Source: Cognatiyoonia sediminum (lineage in GTDB: Bacteria; Pseudomonadota; Alphaproteobacteria; Rhodobacterales; Rhodobacteraceae). Taken from it: 64,000 nt of DNA. How positions within the stretch are numbered: position 1 is the first letter of the stretch; each line of letters starts with the position of its first letter. The notes under the pieces were generated by a model. It ran no database searches and was not told where the DNA came from. It saw only the letters and a program-made list of their open reading frames with translations. Below, in pieces: positions 17,277 to 27,020 of this stretch. The position numbers and the translations under genes are program-made. The DNA is taken from positions 186,001 through 250,000 of the forward strand of contig NZ_FQXB01000002.1 of NCBI RefSeq assembly GCF_900129845.1, in the 5' to 3' direction.

Positions 17277-18647
17277 TCAGTAACTGTATTCGCTGTAAAT
17301 CCGGCTCAGATCGCCGCCCCATTCGCCGTGATATTTGGACAACAACTCGTCCGCGGGCGTCATTCCAGTTTCGATGGACTCTTTCAGCGCATTGAGGAAA
17401 TGCGTCTCATCCGGCACCAAACCTCCTGCCCCCGGCATGGCGCGGTTCTTGAGGCCGAGTTCGGAGATGCGAACCACTTCGCGCGCGAGATCGTGCATGT
17501 TGATGCCATCGACCTTGGCTTGCAGACCGTCAACGGAAGCCGCGACACGCAAAGCCTCGCGTTGTTCTGCCGTCCAGCCCTTGCAAAGATCCCAAGCGGC
17601 ATCGAGCGCCTCTTGGTCATAGAGCAGACCGACCCAAAACGCTGGCAGCGCGCAAAGCCTGCGCCATGGGCCGCCGTCAGCGCCGCGTTGTTCGATGAAT
17701 TGTTTGATCCGCGCCTCTGGGAACATCGTTGTGAGATGATCCGCCCAATCGGAGAGCAACGGCTTTTCACCCGGCATGGCGGGCAGTTCGCCTTTGAGGA
17801 AATCGCGAAAGGACATGCCCAGCGCGTCGATATATTTGCCGTCGCGGTAGACGAAATACATCGGCACATCGAGCACGTATTGCACCCACGCCTCAAACCC
17901 GAACCCGTCCTCGAACACAAAGGGCAACATGCCGGTGCGATCTGCGTCGAGATCGCGCCAAATGCGGGAGCGCCATGATTTGTGACCGTTCACTTTGCCT
18001 TCAAAGAACGGCGAGTTGGCGAACAGAGCCGCCGCAACGGGTTGCAGGGCCAATGACACGCGGAGCTTTTGGACCATGTCGGCTTCGGATGCGAAATCGA
18101 GGTTCACTTGCACGGTGCAGGTGCGGCGCATCATGGCGGTGCCCATGGTGCCGACCTTTTCCATGTAGTTGTTCATCAGCTTGTAGCGGCCTTTGGGCAT
18201 GAGGGGCATTTCCTCATGCGTCCACTCTGGGGCGGCCCCAAGGCCAATGAATTTCACGCCAATTTCGTCGGAGACCTCTTTCACCTCGGCAAGGTGGGTG
18301 TTCACCTCATCACAGGTTTGGTGGATGGTTTCCAAAGGGGCACCGCTGAGTTCAAGTGCGCCGCCGGGTTCCAAGGACACGTTGGCGCCATCTTTTTTCA
18401 GGCCGATCAGTTTGCCGTCTTCTTCGATCGGAGCCCAGCCGAAACGGTCTTTCAAGCCCGTCAGAACGGCGACAATAGAGCGTTCGCCTTCATAAGGCAG
18501 CGGCTGGTGGGTGTCCTGGCAATAGCCGAATTTTTCATGCTCCGTCCCGATGCGCCATTGGTCTTTTGGCTTGCACCCATCGGAGAGCAATTGCGCCAGT
18601 TGATCGTGGTGTTCGATGGGGCCACCGCCGGACTGAGGAATAGACAT
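17277..18647 (-). CDS. gshA: Glutamate-cysteine ligase
   Basis: 456 residues; makes gamma-glutamylcysteine, the first step of glutathione synthesis. Sequence and length match the plant/alphaproteobacterial type: RIGTEHEKFGY near the N-terminus, VSLEPGGALELSGAP (substrate/ATP site, about residues 90-104), and MRRTCTVQVNLDF. Glutathione made here would support the glutathione-dependent formaldehyde dehydrogenase at 38322. Confidence 0.93.
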   Translation of the reverse strand: MSIPQSGGGPIEHHDQLAQLLSDGCKPKDQWRIGTEHEKFGYCQDTHQPLPYEGERSIVAVLTGLKDRFGWAPIEEDGKLIGLKKDGANVSLEPGGALELSGAPLETIHQTCDEVNTHLAEVKEVSDEIGVKFIGLGAAPEWTHEEMPLMPKGRYKLMNNYMEKVGTMGTAMMRRTCTVQVNLDFASEADMVQKLRVSLALQPVAAALFANSPFFEGKVNGHKSWRSRIWRDLDADRTGMLPFVFEDGFGFEAWVQYVLDVPMYFVYRDGKYIDALGMSFRDFLKGELPAMPGEKPLLSDWADHLTTMFPEARIKQFIEQRGADGGPWRRLCALPAFWVGLLYDQEALDAAWDLCKGWTAEQREALRVAASVDGLQAKVDGINMHDLAREVVRISELGLKNRAMPGAGGLVPDETHFLNALKESIETGMTPADELLSKYHGEWGGDLSRIYSEYSY

Positions 18648-18701
18648 GTTGTGGCTCCATATTCTGGCTTGTCAGAGTTGTTTCGTGACCGAAACCGAAG
18701 A

Positions 18702-19220
18702 TCAATGCAAGAGAGGTTTGGTGAGCTGCCAGATCACAACTCGCTGATCAGGTGTGTCGTTGAGGGTGGCGAGCATTTTACTGGTTTCGATACCGGGGAG
18801 GCTCGCGAAAAGGTCAAACAGAACGTCCGCGCCTTCAGCGTTCACGGGGATTTCGAGCCGGTCGCCAGTGAGGGAGGTCAGCACCCAATGCGCGGCGGGA
18901 TAGGCTTGGGGTTCAAGCTCTAACTTCGCTGCGTCGTCCATCTCCATCACGCCGCCGGTGAGCGGGCCGAAATAGGCGAGCCGGCGTTCGACGACTTTCA
19001 CGACACCAGGGCCCTCACCATCTTGGGCAAAGCGGAGGCGTTGAAAGGCTGCCAAAGCCCAGACTGCGCCGAGGCCTATGATGGCCCAACCGATCCAGCG
19101 TACAGGGCTGTAGAAGGTGGACGACCACCACAGCCCCATCATGATCATGATTGCTGCGCCGATCACGTCGCGAAAGCGCCAGAGGGTTGCGCGTGCTTCA
19201 GGACGAAGGAAGTCAGACAT
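18702..19220 (-). CDS. Conserved two-helix membrane protein
   Basis: 172 residues: two membrane helices in the first half (about residues 20-34 and 41-58) followed by a soluble domain of about 100 residues. No domain I recognise. The start overlaps the end of the broken acetyltransferase gene by 8 nt, indicating one transcript rsmE - GNAT - this gene. A role in the envelope is inferred only from topology. Confidence 0.75.
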   Translation of the reverse strand: MSDFLRPEARATLWRFRDVIGAAIMIMMGLWWSSTFYSPVRWIGWAIIGLGAVWALAAFQRLRFAQDGEGPGVVKVVERRLAYFGPLTGGVMEMDDAAKLELEPQAYPAAHWVLTSLTGDRLEIPVNAEGADVLFDLFASLPGIETSKMLATLNDTPDQRVVIWQLTKPLLH

Positions 19221-20049
19221 GGATCACCGTCAGTTCATCAAAAATCATCAAGGTGAATTCGCCGAGTTGGCGGAACCCTATGGACATATATGCACGCGCG
19301 GCAGCTTCGCTAGCGGAGAAGAGGATGGCCATGTCTGCGCCTTTGGTTTGAGCTTCTTTGAGGTGCAGGGCGACGGCGGCGCGGGCGTATCCTTTGTTGC
19401 GCAGATCGGGCGGAGTGAAGACGCCGCCGATTTGGACGCAAGTTTTGTAGGTGGCGTTAAAGCCTGTAGTGCAGACGGGTGTGCCGTTGTGATAGAGGAC
19501 GCGGTGGCTGTCGCGTTCGATATAGCGCTCGACGTCTTTGGTTGCGATCTCCAACGCTTTTTCAGGCGTTTCATTCAACGCTTCGAGTTCGTAAAGCCGT
19601 CGCCATTCGATCATCAGATCGCGGTCGGCGTCTTCGAGCGGTTGTAGTGTCATGTCTTGGGTGTCTGGCATCTGCATTTGCTCTAATGAAAGGCCAAAAT
19701 GCGGTTCGACGGCGTCAAGTTTGGTTGGCGCGGTCGGCGTGAATTCTGCTTGAAACGTTTCGACCTGTTTCGCTTCACCTATAACGCCAATGATGGTTCG
19801 ATCGCTTACCACTTAGGTCAGTTCCGTCATTGGAAGTGTGTGAATCTGCGGGAAGACCATACCAGCCTGGGTGATTGTGAGAATATCCGTGATCTCGCCT
19901 GCTTCTTCATGCAGCCAGAATTGAACAGAGAGATCGTGACCTTCGGTGCCGTATGTCTCCAAATTGGAGAGCGGAAACATTGACGTTGTGAGGTGCGCTT
20001 CAAGGAAGTTTTTAACGCGGTCGAGGTCTCTATTTTCGGCGAGCCTCAC
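19213..20049 (-). pseudogene. GNAT acetyltransferase gene interrupted by an in-frame TAA
   Basis: Two open segments in the same frame are separated by a single TAA at 19813-19815. The upstream segment (GTG at 20049, overlapping the rsmE stop as GTGA) gives about 78 residues ending PQIHTLPMTELT; the downstream segment begins VVSDRTIIGVIGEAKQV and holds the acetyl-CoA-binding loop RNKGYARA and the C-terminal GNAT strand. Together they give the length and order of the ~275-residue GNAT proteins found next to rsmE in related genomes. The downstream half could restart at the GTG directly after the stop (199 residues). Sequencing error is possible. Confidence 0.7.
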
Positions 20050-20771
20050 GCCCAATCCCCCTTCTCACGCTGCCAAAGCGTTAGAGCCGCGACGGCTGCG
20101 GTGTCGGCGCGCAAGATGCGGGGGCCGAGGCTGATCGGGTGACTTTGCCTGTGGTTACGTAGGGCTTCGCGTTCGGTGTTGGAAAACCCACCTTCGGGGC
20201 CGATTACGATGGCCCACGGGCCGTCCGGTAGGTCAGCCATTTCATGCGGGTCCTCCAGCAGTGTTTCATCGCAGAAGAGGAGGTGACGGTCGGATGGCCA
20301 ATCGGCGAGCATATTGGCAAGCGTTCGGAGCGGCTCAACTTCTGGCACGAAGGTGCCGCCGCATTGCTCCGTCGCTTCCACCGCGTGGGCTTGCAGTTTG
20401 TCTTGTCGCGCGCGGTTGGCGCTTTGGGTGAAGTCGGTTTGAACAGGGATGATTTTAGCAGCGCCCAGTTCGGTTGCCTTTTCGACGATGAAGGCTGTGC
20501 GCTCTTTCTTGATCGGTGCGAAGAGGAGCCAAACATCGGGCGGCAGTTGGAGTGGGCGGGTTTGCGCAAGGCACCGCAGCACCCCTGCCCGTTTGTTGGC
20601 CTCAACCACTTCGGCATCCCATTCGCCGTCGCGCCCATTGATCAACGACAAGACTGTACCCACCGGCAAGCGCATGACCGCAAAGAGGTAGTTGGCTTGA
20701 TCCCGACCCAACGGAACCGTTTGCCCTTCCCCCAATGGGTGATCTACATAAAGACGAACCTTTGATGCCAT
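20046..20771 (-). CDS. rsmE: 16S rRNA (uracil(1498)-N(3))-methyltransferase
   Basis: 241 residues of the SPOUT family. Visible motifs: RDQANYLFAVMR near the N-terminus, and the knot region IVIGPEGGFSNTEREAL (about residues 187-203) and SLGPRILRADTA that bind S-adenosylmethionine. Normal length. Divergent from ubiA with 12 nt between starts. Confidence 0.95.
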   Translation of the reverse strand: MASKVRLYVDHPLGEGQTVPLGRDQANYLFAVMRLPVGTVLSLINGRDGEWDAEVVEANKRAGVLRCLAQTRPLQLPPDVWLLFAPIKKERTAFIVEKATELGAAKIIPVQTDFTQSANRARQDKLQAHAVEATEQCGGTFVPEVEPLRTLANMLADWPSDRHLLFCDETLLEDPHEMADLPDGPWAIVIGPEGGFSNTEREALRNHRQSHPISLGPRILRADTAAVAALTLWQREKGDWA

Positions 20772-20783
20772 GGACCGAACCTT

Positions 20784-21740
20784 ATGACCGAGCCGCTTGA
20801 GACGCCAGACGGAACCGTCGCTGATAGCACCGGAAATTGGGTGGATACGATGGCACCTGCGATGTCGCGGCCCTATCTGCGGCTGTCGCGGGCTGATCGT
20901 CCAATTGGGACGTGGCTTTTGTTTGTTCCCTGCCTGTGGGGGTTGGCCTTGGCCTGTCTGAGCACAGGGCGTTTCGGGACATATGACATCTGGACATTTG
21001 TAGGCTGCGGCATTGGTGCGTTTTTGATGCGCGGCGCGGGCTGTACGTGGAATGACATCACTGACCGCGATTTTGATGGGTCTGTTGAGCGCACGCGGTC
21101 GCGTCCGATTCCATCAGGGCAGGTTTCGGTGCGTGGTGCGGTGATTTGGATGGCCGTGCAGGCGCTGCTGGCGTTCTTCATCCTAATTACCTTTTACGAC
21201 ACGGCGATTTTCCTTGGCGTGATCGCCTTGGTTCCGGTGTTGATCTACCCCTTTGCCAAGCGGTTCACGTGGTGGCCGCAGGTGTTTTTAGGCATCGCTT
21301 TCAACTGGGGGGCCTTGCTGGCGTGGGTGGCGCATACGGATCGTTTGGGCGTCGCACCTGTGATCCTTTATGCGGCGGGGATCGCGTGGACGTTGTTTTA
21401 TGACACGATTTATGCGCATCAGGACGCAGAAGATGATGCGTTGATCGGGATCAAATCGACCGCGCGTTTGTTCGGAGAGAAATCTCGTGTCTGGTTGCGC
21501 GGATTTTTGACTGCCACCGTGTGCTTGATGGGGCTTGCGGTTCTTTTTGCGGCACAGGATCGCTCGATCCTGGCTTTACTTGTGGCGCTAGGCGGACCTT
21601 GGGCGTTGGGGTGGCATCTGACTTGGCAATTGGCTCAATTTGACCCGAAGGATGGCGAGGGCCTTTTGAAAATCTTCAGATCAAATCGGAACGCTGGGTT
21701 ACTTCCCTTGCCGTTTTTTGCTGCCGCATGGTTCCTTTGA
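20784..21740 (+). CDS. ubiA: 4-hydroxybenzoate polyprenyltransferase
   Basis: 318 residues with about eight membrane helices; attaches the polyprenyl tail to 4-hydroxybenzoate in ubiquinone synthesis. Both aspartate-rich motifs are present: NDITDRDFD (about residues 91-99) and YDTIYAHQDAEDD (about residues 209-221), plus RTRSRPIPSG. Divergent from rsmE. Confidence 0.95.
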   Translation: MTEPLETPDGTVADSTGNWVDTMAPAMSRPYLRLSRADRPIGTWLLFVPCLWGLALACLSTGRFGTYDIWTFVGCGIGAFLMRGAGCTWNDITDRDFDGSVERTRSRPIPSGQVSVRGAVIWMAVQALLAFFILITFYDTAIFLGVIALVPVLIYPFAKRFTWWPQVFLGIAFNWGALLAWVAHTDRLGVAPVILYAAGIAWTLFYDTIYAHQDAEDDALIGIKSTARLFGEKSRVWLRGFLTATVCLMGLAVLFAAQDRSILALLVALGGPWALGWHLTWQLAQFDPKDGEGLLKIFRSNRNAGLLPLPFFAAAWFL

Positions 21741-21795
21741 TTGATCCGCGTCGGATTGGCGCGTAAACACCTCCGGCAAAGTAATGTGAGTCTTA

Positions 21796-23727
21796 ATGCA
21801 ACTGTCAGCCATCCTATATCGAGCCGGTGTTTTTGTTGTTGCGGCCTTGTTGTCTGTTCTTGCCGCCCGTGCTGCCGTGAATGTGGTTGAGAGCCGGTCG
21901 GTTTTGGCGGTTCAAGAAGACTTGATCGACCGGAACTATGAATGGGCGACCGTTCTCGGGGACGGATTGCAAGTCATCCTTGAAGGTGAAGCGCCGACAG
22001 AGGCGTCGAGGTTCCGTGCAATTTCATCAGCTGGCCGGATAGTCGACGCCAGCCGTGTGATCGACAACATGACCGTGACGGACAGCGGTGGAATTGATGC
22101 ACCTGAATTTGCAATTGAGATTTTGCGGAATGATAGCGGGATTTCCTTGATTGGATTGATCCCAGAAGAAACTGACCGCGAAGCGTTGCAGCGGCGCATT
22201 GAACGATTAGCAGATGGGCAACCGGTTACCGATCTTTTGGAGACGGCGGATTATCCTGTGCCAGAGAATTGGGACAGCGCGGTCGACTACGCGGTTCGGG
22301 CCTTGGACGAATTGCCCCGTTCTAAGATTTCGGTGACATCGAAGCGGGTTTCGGTAGATGCGATTTCAGATAGCCGAGAAGAGAAGGCTCGGCTGGAGAC
22401 GTCGCTGGCACGGAATGCGCCAGAGGGGGTTTCTCTGGCGGTTGCAATCAGCGCCCCGAGACCGGTCATTGCCCCCTTCACAACGCGGTTCAGTTTGACC
22501 GAAGACGGAGCGCAGCTGACGGCTTGTGCTGTTGATACGCCGGAGGCAGAACGTCGAATTTTGGCGGCGGCTTCTGAATTGGGATTTGCGGAAAGATCAA
22601 ACTGTGTCCAAGCGTTGGGGTCACCGTCTCGTCAATGGGGAGAAGCGGTTGAACTGGCGATCCGTGCGGTTGGCGATTTGGGCGGCGGCACCGTCACGGT
22701 TTCTGACGGCGACATTTCCATCGTAGCCGCAGAAGGAACGGAACAGTCGACCTTCGACAACGTGATTGGCGAACTAGAAAACGCATTGCCCGCTGCTTTT
22801 GCCGTGACGGCAGAATTGCCCATCGTTGTTGAAGAGGGTGAAGATGGGCCGCCACAGTTTACGGCGACGTTGAGCCCCGAAGGCTCTGTCCAATTGCGCG
22901 GGCGAGTAGACAGCGACATCAGCAATACAGTTGCCGCCAACTATGCTTCGGCGCGGTTTGGGCAGCGGAATTTGACAATGGGCACACGTGTCTCTGACGA
23001 TTTGCCTGATGGTTGGTCTGTCCGTGTCTTGGCAGGGATCGAAGCGCTATCGGAGCTTTCAAATGGTGGTGTGACCGTTGAACCGACGACAGTGATTGTT
23101 CGAGGTAACACTGGCAATCCAAATGCCAGCGCCGACATTACACGGCTTATGATCGATAAGTTGGGGCCGACTGCGGATGTTCAGATTGACGTGACATATG
23201 TTGAGGAACTGGACCCAATCGCAGGTCTTCCAACGCCGGAGGAGTGCGTGGCGGACATTCAAGAAGCGACAGCAAACCGTAAGATTTTGTTTGAACCGAG
23301 TTCTGCGAATATCTCAGCCGACACCTTAGGCGTGATCGACGAAATCGCTGAGATCCTGAAATCCTGCGCAGAGCTTCCGTTGCAAATTGCGGGTTATACT
23401 GACAGTCAGGGGCGCGAGACGATGAACTTGCAACTTTCGCAAGATCGCGCGCGATCTGTGCTTGAGGCCTTGTTGCAACGGCGGATTCCTACGGGAACGT
23501 TCACAGCTGTTGGCTTTGGCGAAGAGAACCCGATCGCCGACAATGACACTGAAGAGGGTCGAGAGGCCAATCGACGTATTGAGTTCAGCTTGATCGTGCC
23601 TGAAAGTGCTGGAGAGGAAGAAACGGCTTTGGAGCAGATTGAAGCTGACCTTCCTGAAGATGCTCAAGAGAGCGAAGCGGCGGCGGACGATGCTGAAGCC
23701 CAAGACGACGAAGACACGAGCGAATAG
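21796..23727 (+). CDS. OmpA-family protein with long periplasmic region
   Basis: 643 residues: an N-terminal membrane anchor or uncleaved signal (about residues 8-27), a ~450-residue region containing BON-like repeats (segments such as LQVILEGEAPT.. and TVTVSDGDISIVA), and a C-terminal OmpA/MotB peptidoglycan-binding domain (about residues 495-605) with ILFEPSSANIS, GYTDSQGRETMNLQLSQDRA and NRRIEF. The last ~35 residues are highly acidic. Probably tethers the envelope to peptidoglycan. Nine nt separate it from the next small coiled-coil gene. Confidence 0.88.
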   Translation: MQLSAILYRAGVFVVAALLSVLAARAAVNVVESRSVLAVQEDLIDRNYEWATVLGDGLQVILEGEAPTEASRFRAISSAGRIVDASRVIDNMTVTDSGGIDAPEFAIEILRNDSGISLIGLIPEETDREALQRRIERLADGQPVTDLLETADYPVPENWDSAVDYAVRALDELPRSKISVTSKRVSVDAISDSREEKARLETSLARNAPEGVSLAVAISAPRPVIAPFTTRFSLTEDGAQLTACAVDTPEAERRILAAASELGFAERSNCVQALGSPSRQWGEAVELAIRAVGDLGGGTVTVSDGDISIVAAEGTEQSTFDNVIGELENALPAAFAVTAELPIVVEEGEDGPPQFTATLSPEGSVQLRGRVDSDISNTVAANYASARFGQRNLTMGTRVSDDLPDGWSVRVLAGIEALSELSNGGVTVEPTTVIVRGNTGNPNASADITRLMIDKLGPTADVQIDVTYVEELDPIAGLPTPEECVADIQEATANRKILFEPSSANISADTLGVIDEIAEILKSCAELPLQIAGYTDSQGRETMNLQLSQDRARSVLEALLQRRIPTGTFTAVGFGEENPIADNDTEEGREANRRIEFSLIVPESAGEEETALEQIEADLPEDAQESEAAADDAEAQDDEDTSE

Positions 23728-23736
23728 GACGACGAC

Positions 23737-24063
23737 GTGAATAGAACCGAATTCATCATTGCAACTGCGGTCATTCTATTTGTTGCTTTCGCTTTGGGAT
23801 GGTTTGCGAGTTGGCTGGTCAATCGGTTCACGCGTGTGACGAAAGCCGAGATTGGTGAATTAGATCGCATGGCGCAGGGTTTGCATGAGGCGGAAGAAAC
23901 CCGCGATCAGGCGATTACCTACATGCAGCAGCGCGAAGCTGAGATGACCAATCAACTGACTCAGACAGAGGCGGAATTGCGGGCCGCGATGGATGGGTTG
24001 CGGGATGCGCGGCAAGAGGCGGAAGAGTTACGGGCATATGTGGAACGTCAGAACGCTGGCTAG
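23737..24063 (+). CDS. Small membrane-anchored coiled-coil protein
   Basis: 108 residues: one N-terminal membrane helix (about residues 7-28) then a continuous Glu/Gln/Arg-rich coiled coil to the C-terminus. Nine nt after the OmpA-family gene, so likely cotranscribed and perhaps a partner. No known domain. Confidence 0.75.
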   Translation: MNRTEFIIATAVILFVAFALGWFASWLVNRFTRVTKAEIGELDRMAQGLHEAEETRDQAITYMQQREAEMTNQLTQTEAELRAAMDGLRDARQEAEELRAYVERQNAG

Positions 24064-24090
24064 GCGACGCAAGAGATGTGCGCAACGTCA

Positions 24091-24236
24091 GGTTCGCGAC
24101 CGACCCCGAGGGCGGCCTAGAATTTTTTCCAGATTCCGCCTTACAGCGCAGAAGGTTTTGTCCTTTGCATACGTCACTATTTCGCGCCCGCCCTGGGGGG
24201 CGGGGTCGGTCGCGAACCGGATCGCAAGCGATCCGG
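24091..24236. repeat. Structured intergenic repeat, copy 2
   Basis: 146-nt element between convergent genes with the same layout as copy 1 at 6753. Outer arms 24091-24107 and 24202-24218 are perfectly complementary over 17 bp (GGTTCGCGACCGACCCC). Relative to copy 1, a C-to-A change in the left arm is matched by G-to-T in the right arm, which preserves pairing. The internal CCCGCCC/GGGCGGG hairpin and the terminal hairpin 24217-24236 (CCGGATCGC-AA-GCGATCCGG) are also kept. Confidence 0.85.
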
Positions 24237-24252
24237 GGGGTCTACTTTATGG

Positions 24253-25203
24253 CTAGGGCCTTGGGGCTGCAGCGCGTTTGAGACGGTCATTAATCGCAGC
24301 ACCTAGACCGGTGTGTGGAATGGGCGACACGGCGATTTTTGTCACCTCGGCACGATCAAGTTGATGCAAGCAGTCAAAAAGGTTGGCCGCGGCTTCGGTT
24401 AGATCGCCAGCACGCGACAGATTGTAGTCCGCTTCGACAGGGCCAAATCCTAAGAGAGTTTCATCGGCTTCAACGGTCTGCGCGTTTAAGCGGACTTCGC
24501 CAAGCGGTGCATAGTGGGACGCAAGTTGGCCGGGGGCCGTCGGCGTTTCGGCATATTCTTCTCTTTGCAGTGCGACGCCCAGACACGCTTCTATCGCTTC
24601 TAACGGTACGCCTCCGGCGCGGAGCAGTTTCGGTGTGCCTACGCATGAAATGATCGTCGATTCTAATCCTACGGGACAGGCTCCACCGTCGATCACAGCG
24701 TCGATTTTGCCGGTTAGGCCGGCCAGAACGTGATCCGCCGTCGTAGGGCTAACGCGGCCTGATGGATTGGCCGATGGGGCGGCGATTGGCATATCGGCGG
24801 CCTTGAGAAGCGCCTGCCCGACTGGATGATCGGGGACACGAACGGCAAGTGTTCGCAGACCTGCCGTGACCAGTTTTGAAATCTTTGCATCTGCTTTCAA
24901 AGCCAGAACCAGCGTCAGGGCACCGGGCCAGAAAGCTTGTGCCAGACGCAGCGCGGTTTCGTTGAATGCGACATAGCTTTCGGCGGTTTCAGCATCGGCG
25001 ACATGGGCGATCAACGGGTTAAAACTAGGACGGCCTTTCGCTGCGTAAATCTGGGCGACCGCCCTGTCGTCGCAAGCGTCGGCGCCCAGGCCATAGACCG
25101 TTTCTGTTGGAAACGCGATGAGGCCACCGCCGCTCAAGATCGACGCAGCCTGCGCGATATCCTGAGGGGTGGTGCCCAGCATTTGCGTTTTTTTGGATGT
25201 CAT
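24253..25203 (-). CDS. L-threonylcarbamoyladenylate synthase (Sua5/YwlC type)
   Basis: 316 residues. Makes the threonylcarbamoyl-AMP used for t6A37 modification of tRNA. The YrdC domain covers the first ~200 residues (LSGGGLIAFPTETVYGLGADA, KGRPSFNPLIAHV, SANPSGRVSPTTA), followed by a Sua5-type C-terminal domain beginning with APGQLASHYAP (about residue 225), so it is the long Sua5 form rather than the short TsaC form. Confidence 0.93.
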   Translation of the reverse strand: MTSKKTQMLGTTPQDIAQAASILSGGGLIAFPTETVYGLGADACDDRAVAQIYAAKGRPSFNPLIAHVADAETAESYVAFNETALRLAQAFWPGALTLVLALKADAKISKLVTAGLRTLAVRVPDHPVGQALLKAADMPIAAPSANPSGRVSPTTADHVLAGLTGKIDAVIDGGACPVGLESTIISCVGTPKLLRAGGVPLEAIEACLGVALQREEYAETPTAPGQLASHYAPLGEVRLNAQTVEADETLLGFGPVEADYNLSRAGDLTEAAANLFDCLHQLDRAEVTKIAVSPIPHTGLGAAINDRLKRAAAPRP

Positions 25204-25319
25204 GACGCTGCGTTTCGATTGATGTGACCCTAGGTAAAGCTAACCTTACCCTCGCTTTCGGATGCATATATTTCGGCAACGCAATTGCCAATACATGCCA
25301 GAATCGTTGGAGAGACCAG

Positions 25320-27020
25320 ATGCCTTATCGCGCGCCTACAAATGACTTCCGCTTTTTGATGGAAAACGTTGTCGGATTCAGTCAAGTGTCCGAGACCGAG
25401 CGCTTTTCGGAAGCCACCAGCGATATGGTTGATGCGATCCTGACCGAAGCCGCGAAGATGAGCGAAGAAATACTTGCGCCTTTGCAGCGAAATGGTGATT
25501 TGCACCCTGCGCATTTGGAAAATGGCGTTGTGCGGACTTCACCCGGTTTTGCAGATGGCTATGCCGCTATTGCTGAAGGTGGCTGGATTGGCATGTCCGC
25601 CGCGCCTGAGAATGGCGGTTTGGGATTGCCAATGACGTTGACCACCGCGGTCAATGAGATGATGTCGAGCGCATGTCTGTCCTTGCAGCTGAACCCGCTG
25701 ATGACCCAAGGCCAGATCGAGGCGTTGGAGCATCATGCGAGTGATGAGATCCTTAATCTCTATGTACCCAAGCTGATCTCTGGCGAGTGGTGCGGCACGA
25801 TGAACCTGACAGAACCTCAGGCCGGATCAGACGTCGGTGCCTTGCGGTCAAAGGCGGAACCGAATGGCGACGGGTCTTATGCAATTTCAGGGCAAAAGAT
25901 CTACATCAGCTGGGCTGACAATGACTTTACCGAAAACGTTTGCCACCTTGTGTTGGCCCGTCTGCCGGATGGTGTGCCGGGCACGAAGGGCATCAGCCTC
26001 TTCATGGTTCCAAAGTTCATTCCCGATGCAGAAGGTAACCTTGGCGAACGCAACAGCTTGCGGGTTGTGAGCCTTGAACATAAGATGGGCCTTCATGGTT
26101 CCCCAACCGCTGTGATGGAATATGACGGCGCGCGTGGTTGGCTCGTGGGGCCAGAGCATGGCGGTATGGCTGCAATGTTCACCATGATGAACAATGCGCG
26201 TTTGGGCGTGGGTGTTCAGGGGATTGGCTCAGCCGAGGGCGCATATCAACACGCTCTTGGCTATGCGCAGGACCGCAAGCAAGGCAAAGCGCCCGGGACT
26301 GGCACGATCATCGAACATGCGGATGTGCGCCGGATGCTGGCGGAGATGAAGGCGGATGTATATGCGGCGCGTTCGATCGCGCTGATGAATGCGGTGGCGA
26401 TAGATATGGCGACTGCGACAGAGGATGCGGGCTGGGCTGCGCGCGCGGCCTTGCTAACGCCGATCTGTAAGGCTTTTGGCACCGATGTAGGTATCGACGT
26501 GTCGGCCAAGGGCGTTCAGGTACACGGTGGCATGGGCTTTATCGAAGAAACCGGTGCGGCACAGTATTCGCGCGATGTGCGTGTGACTGCGATTTACGAA
26601 GGCACCAATGGCATTCAAGCAATGGATTTGGTGGCGCGTAAAATGATGGACGGCGGCGAAGCGGCCTTTGCTTTGATCGAAGAGATTGAAGGCAATGCAG
26701 AGGCGGCGAAAGCCTCGCATCCCGAGCTCGCCGAAGCCGTTTGGGGTGCTGCAGAGAGCCTGCGCGAGACGACCGAGTGGTTGGTCGCGCAAGAGATGAC
26801 AGATCGCTTTGCGGGTGCTGTTCCTTACTTGCGCGCTTTTGCCCGGGTTTTGGGGGCGCATGCGCATCTGAAAACTGCGTTGTTGGGGGATGAGGCGCGC
26901 TTGCGTCTGGCGACATTCTACATCAAACGGTTGCTGCCGGAGCATGCTGGGCTGCTTGCCCAAGTGCGCGAAGGCGGTGAGGATGTTATGGCCCTGACTC
27001 CGGACGATCTTGCTGCATGA
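25320..27020 (+). CDS. Acyl-CoA dehydrogenase with C-terminal extension
   Basis: 566-residue flavoprotein oxidising an acyl-CoA to the enoyl-CoA. Family signatures: MNLTEPQAGSDVGALRSKA (about residues 160-178), the FAD-site GSPTAVMEYDGA region, and QVHGGMGFIEETGAAQYSRD (about residues 399-418). The size and C-terminal domain place it in the long subgroup that includes the DmdC-like 3-methylmercaptopropionyl-CoA dehydrogenases, but substrate cannot be read from the sequence. ATG at 25320 chosen; the frame is open to 25224 without homology. Overlaps the MBL hydrolase gene (ATGA). Confidence 0.92.
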   Translation: MPYRAPTNDFRFLMENVVGFSQVSETERFSEATSDMVDAILTEAAKMSEEILAPLQRNGDLHPAHLENGVVRTSPGFADGYAAIAEGGWIGMSAAPENGGLGLPMTLTTAVNEMMSSACLSLQLNPLMTQGQIEALEHHASDEILNLYVPKLISGEWCGTMNLTEPQAGSDVGALRSKAEPNGDGSYAISGQKIYISWADNDFTENVCHLVLARLPDGVPGTKGISLFMVPKFIPDAEGNLGERNSLRVVSLEHKMGLHGSPTAVMEYDGARGWLVGPEHGGMAAMFTMMNNARLGVGVQGIGSAEGAYQHALGYAQDRKQGKAPGTGTIIEHADVRRMLAEMKADVYAARSIALMNAVAIDMATATEDAGWAARAALLTPICKAFGTDVGIDVSAKGVQVHGGMGFIEETGAAQYSRDVRVTAIYEGTNGIQAMDLVARKMMDGGEAAFALIEEIEGNAEAAKASHPELAEAVWGAAESLRETTEWLVAQEMTDRFAGAVPYLRAFARVLGAHAHLKTALLGDEARLRLATFYIKRLLPEHAGLLAQVREGGEDVMALTPDDLAA

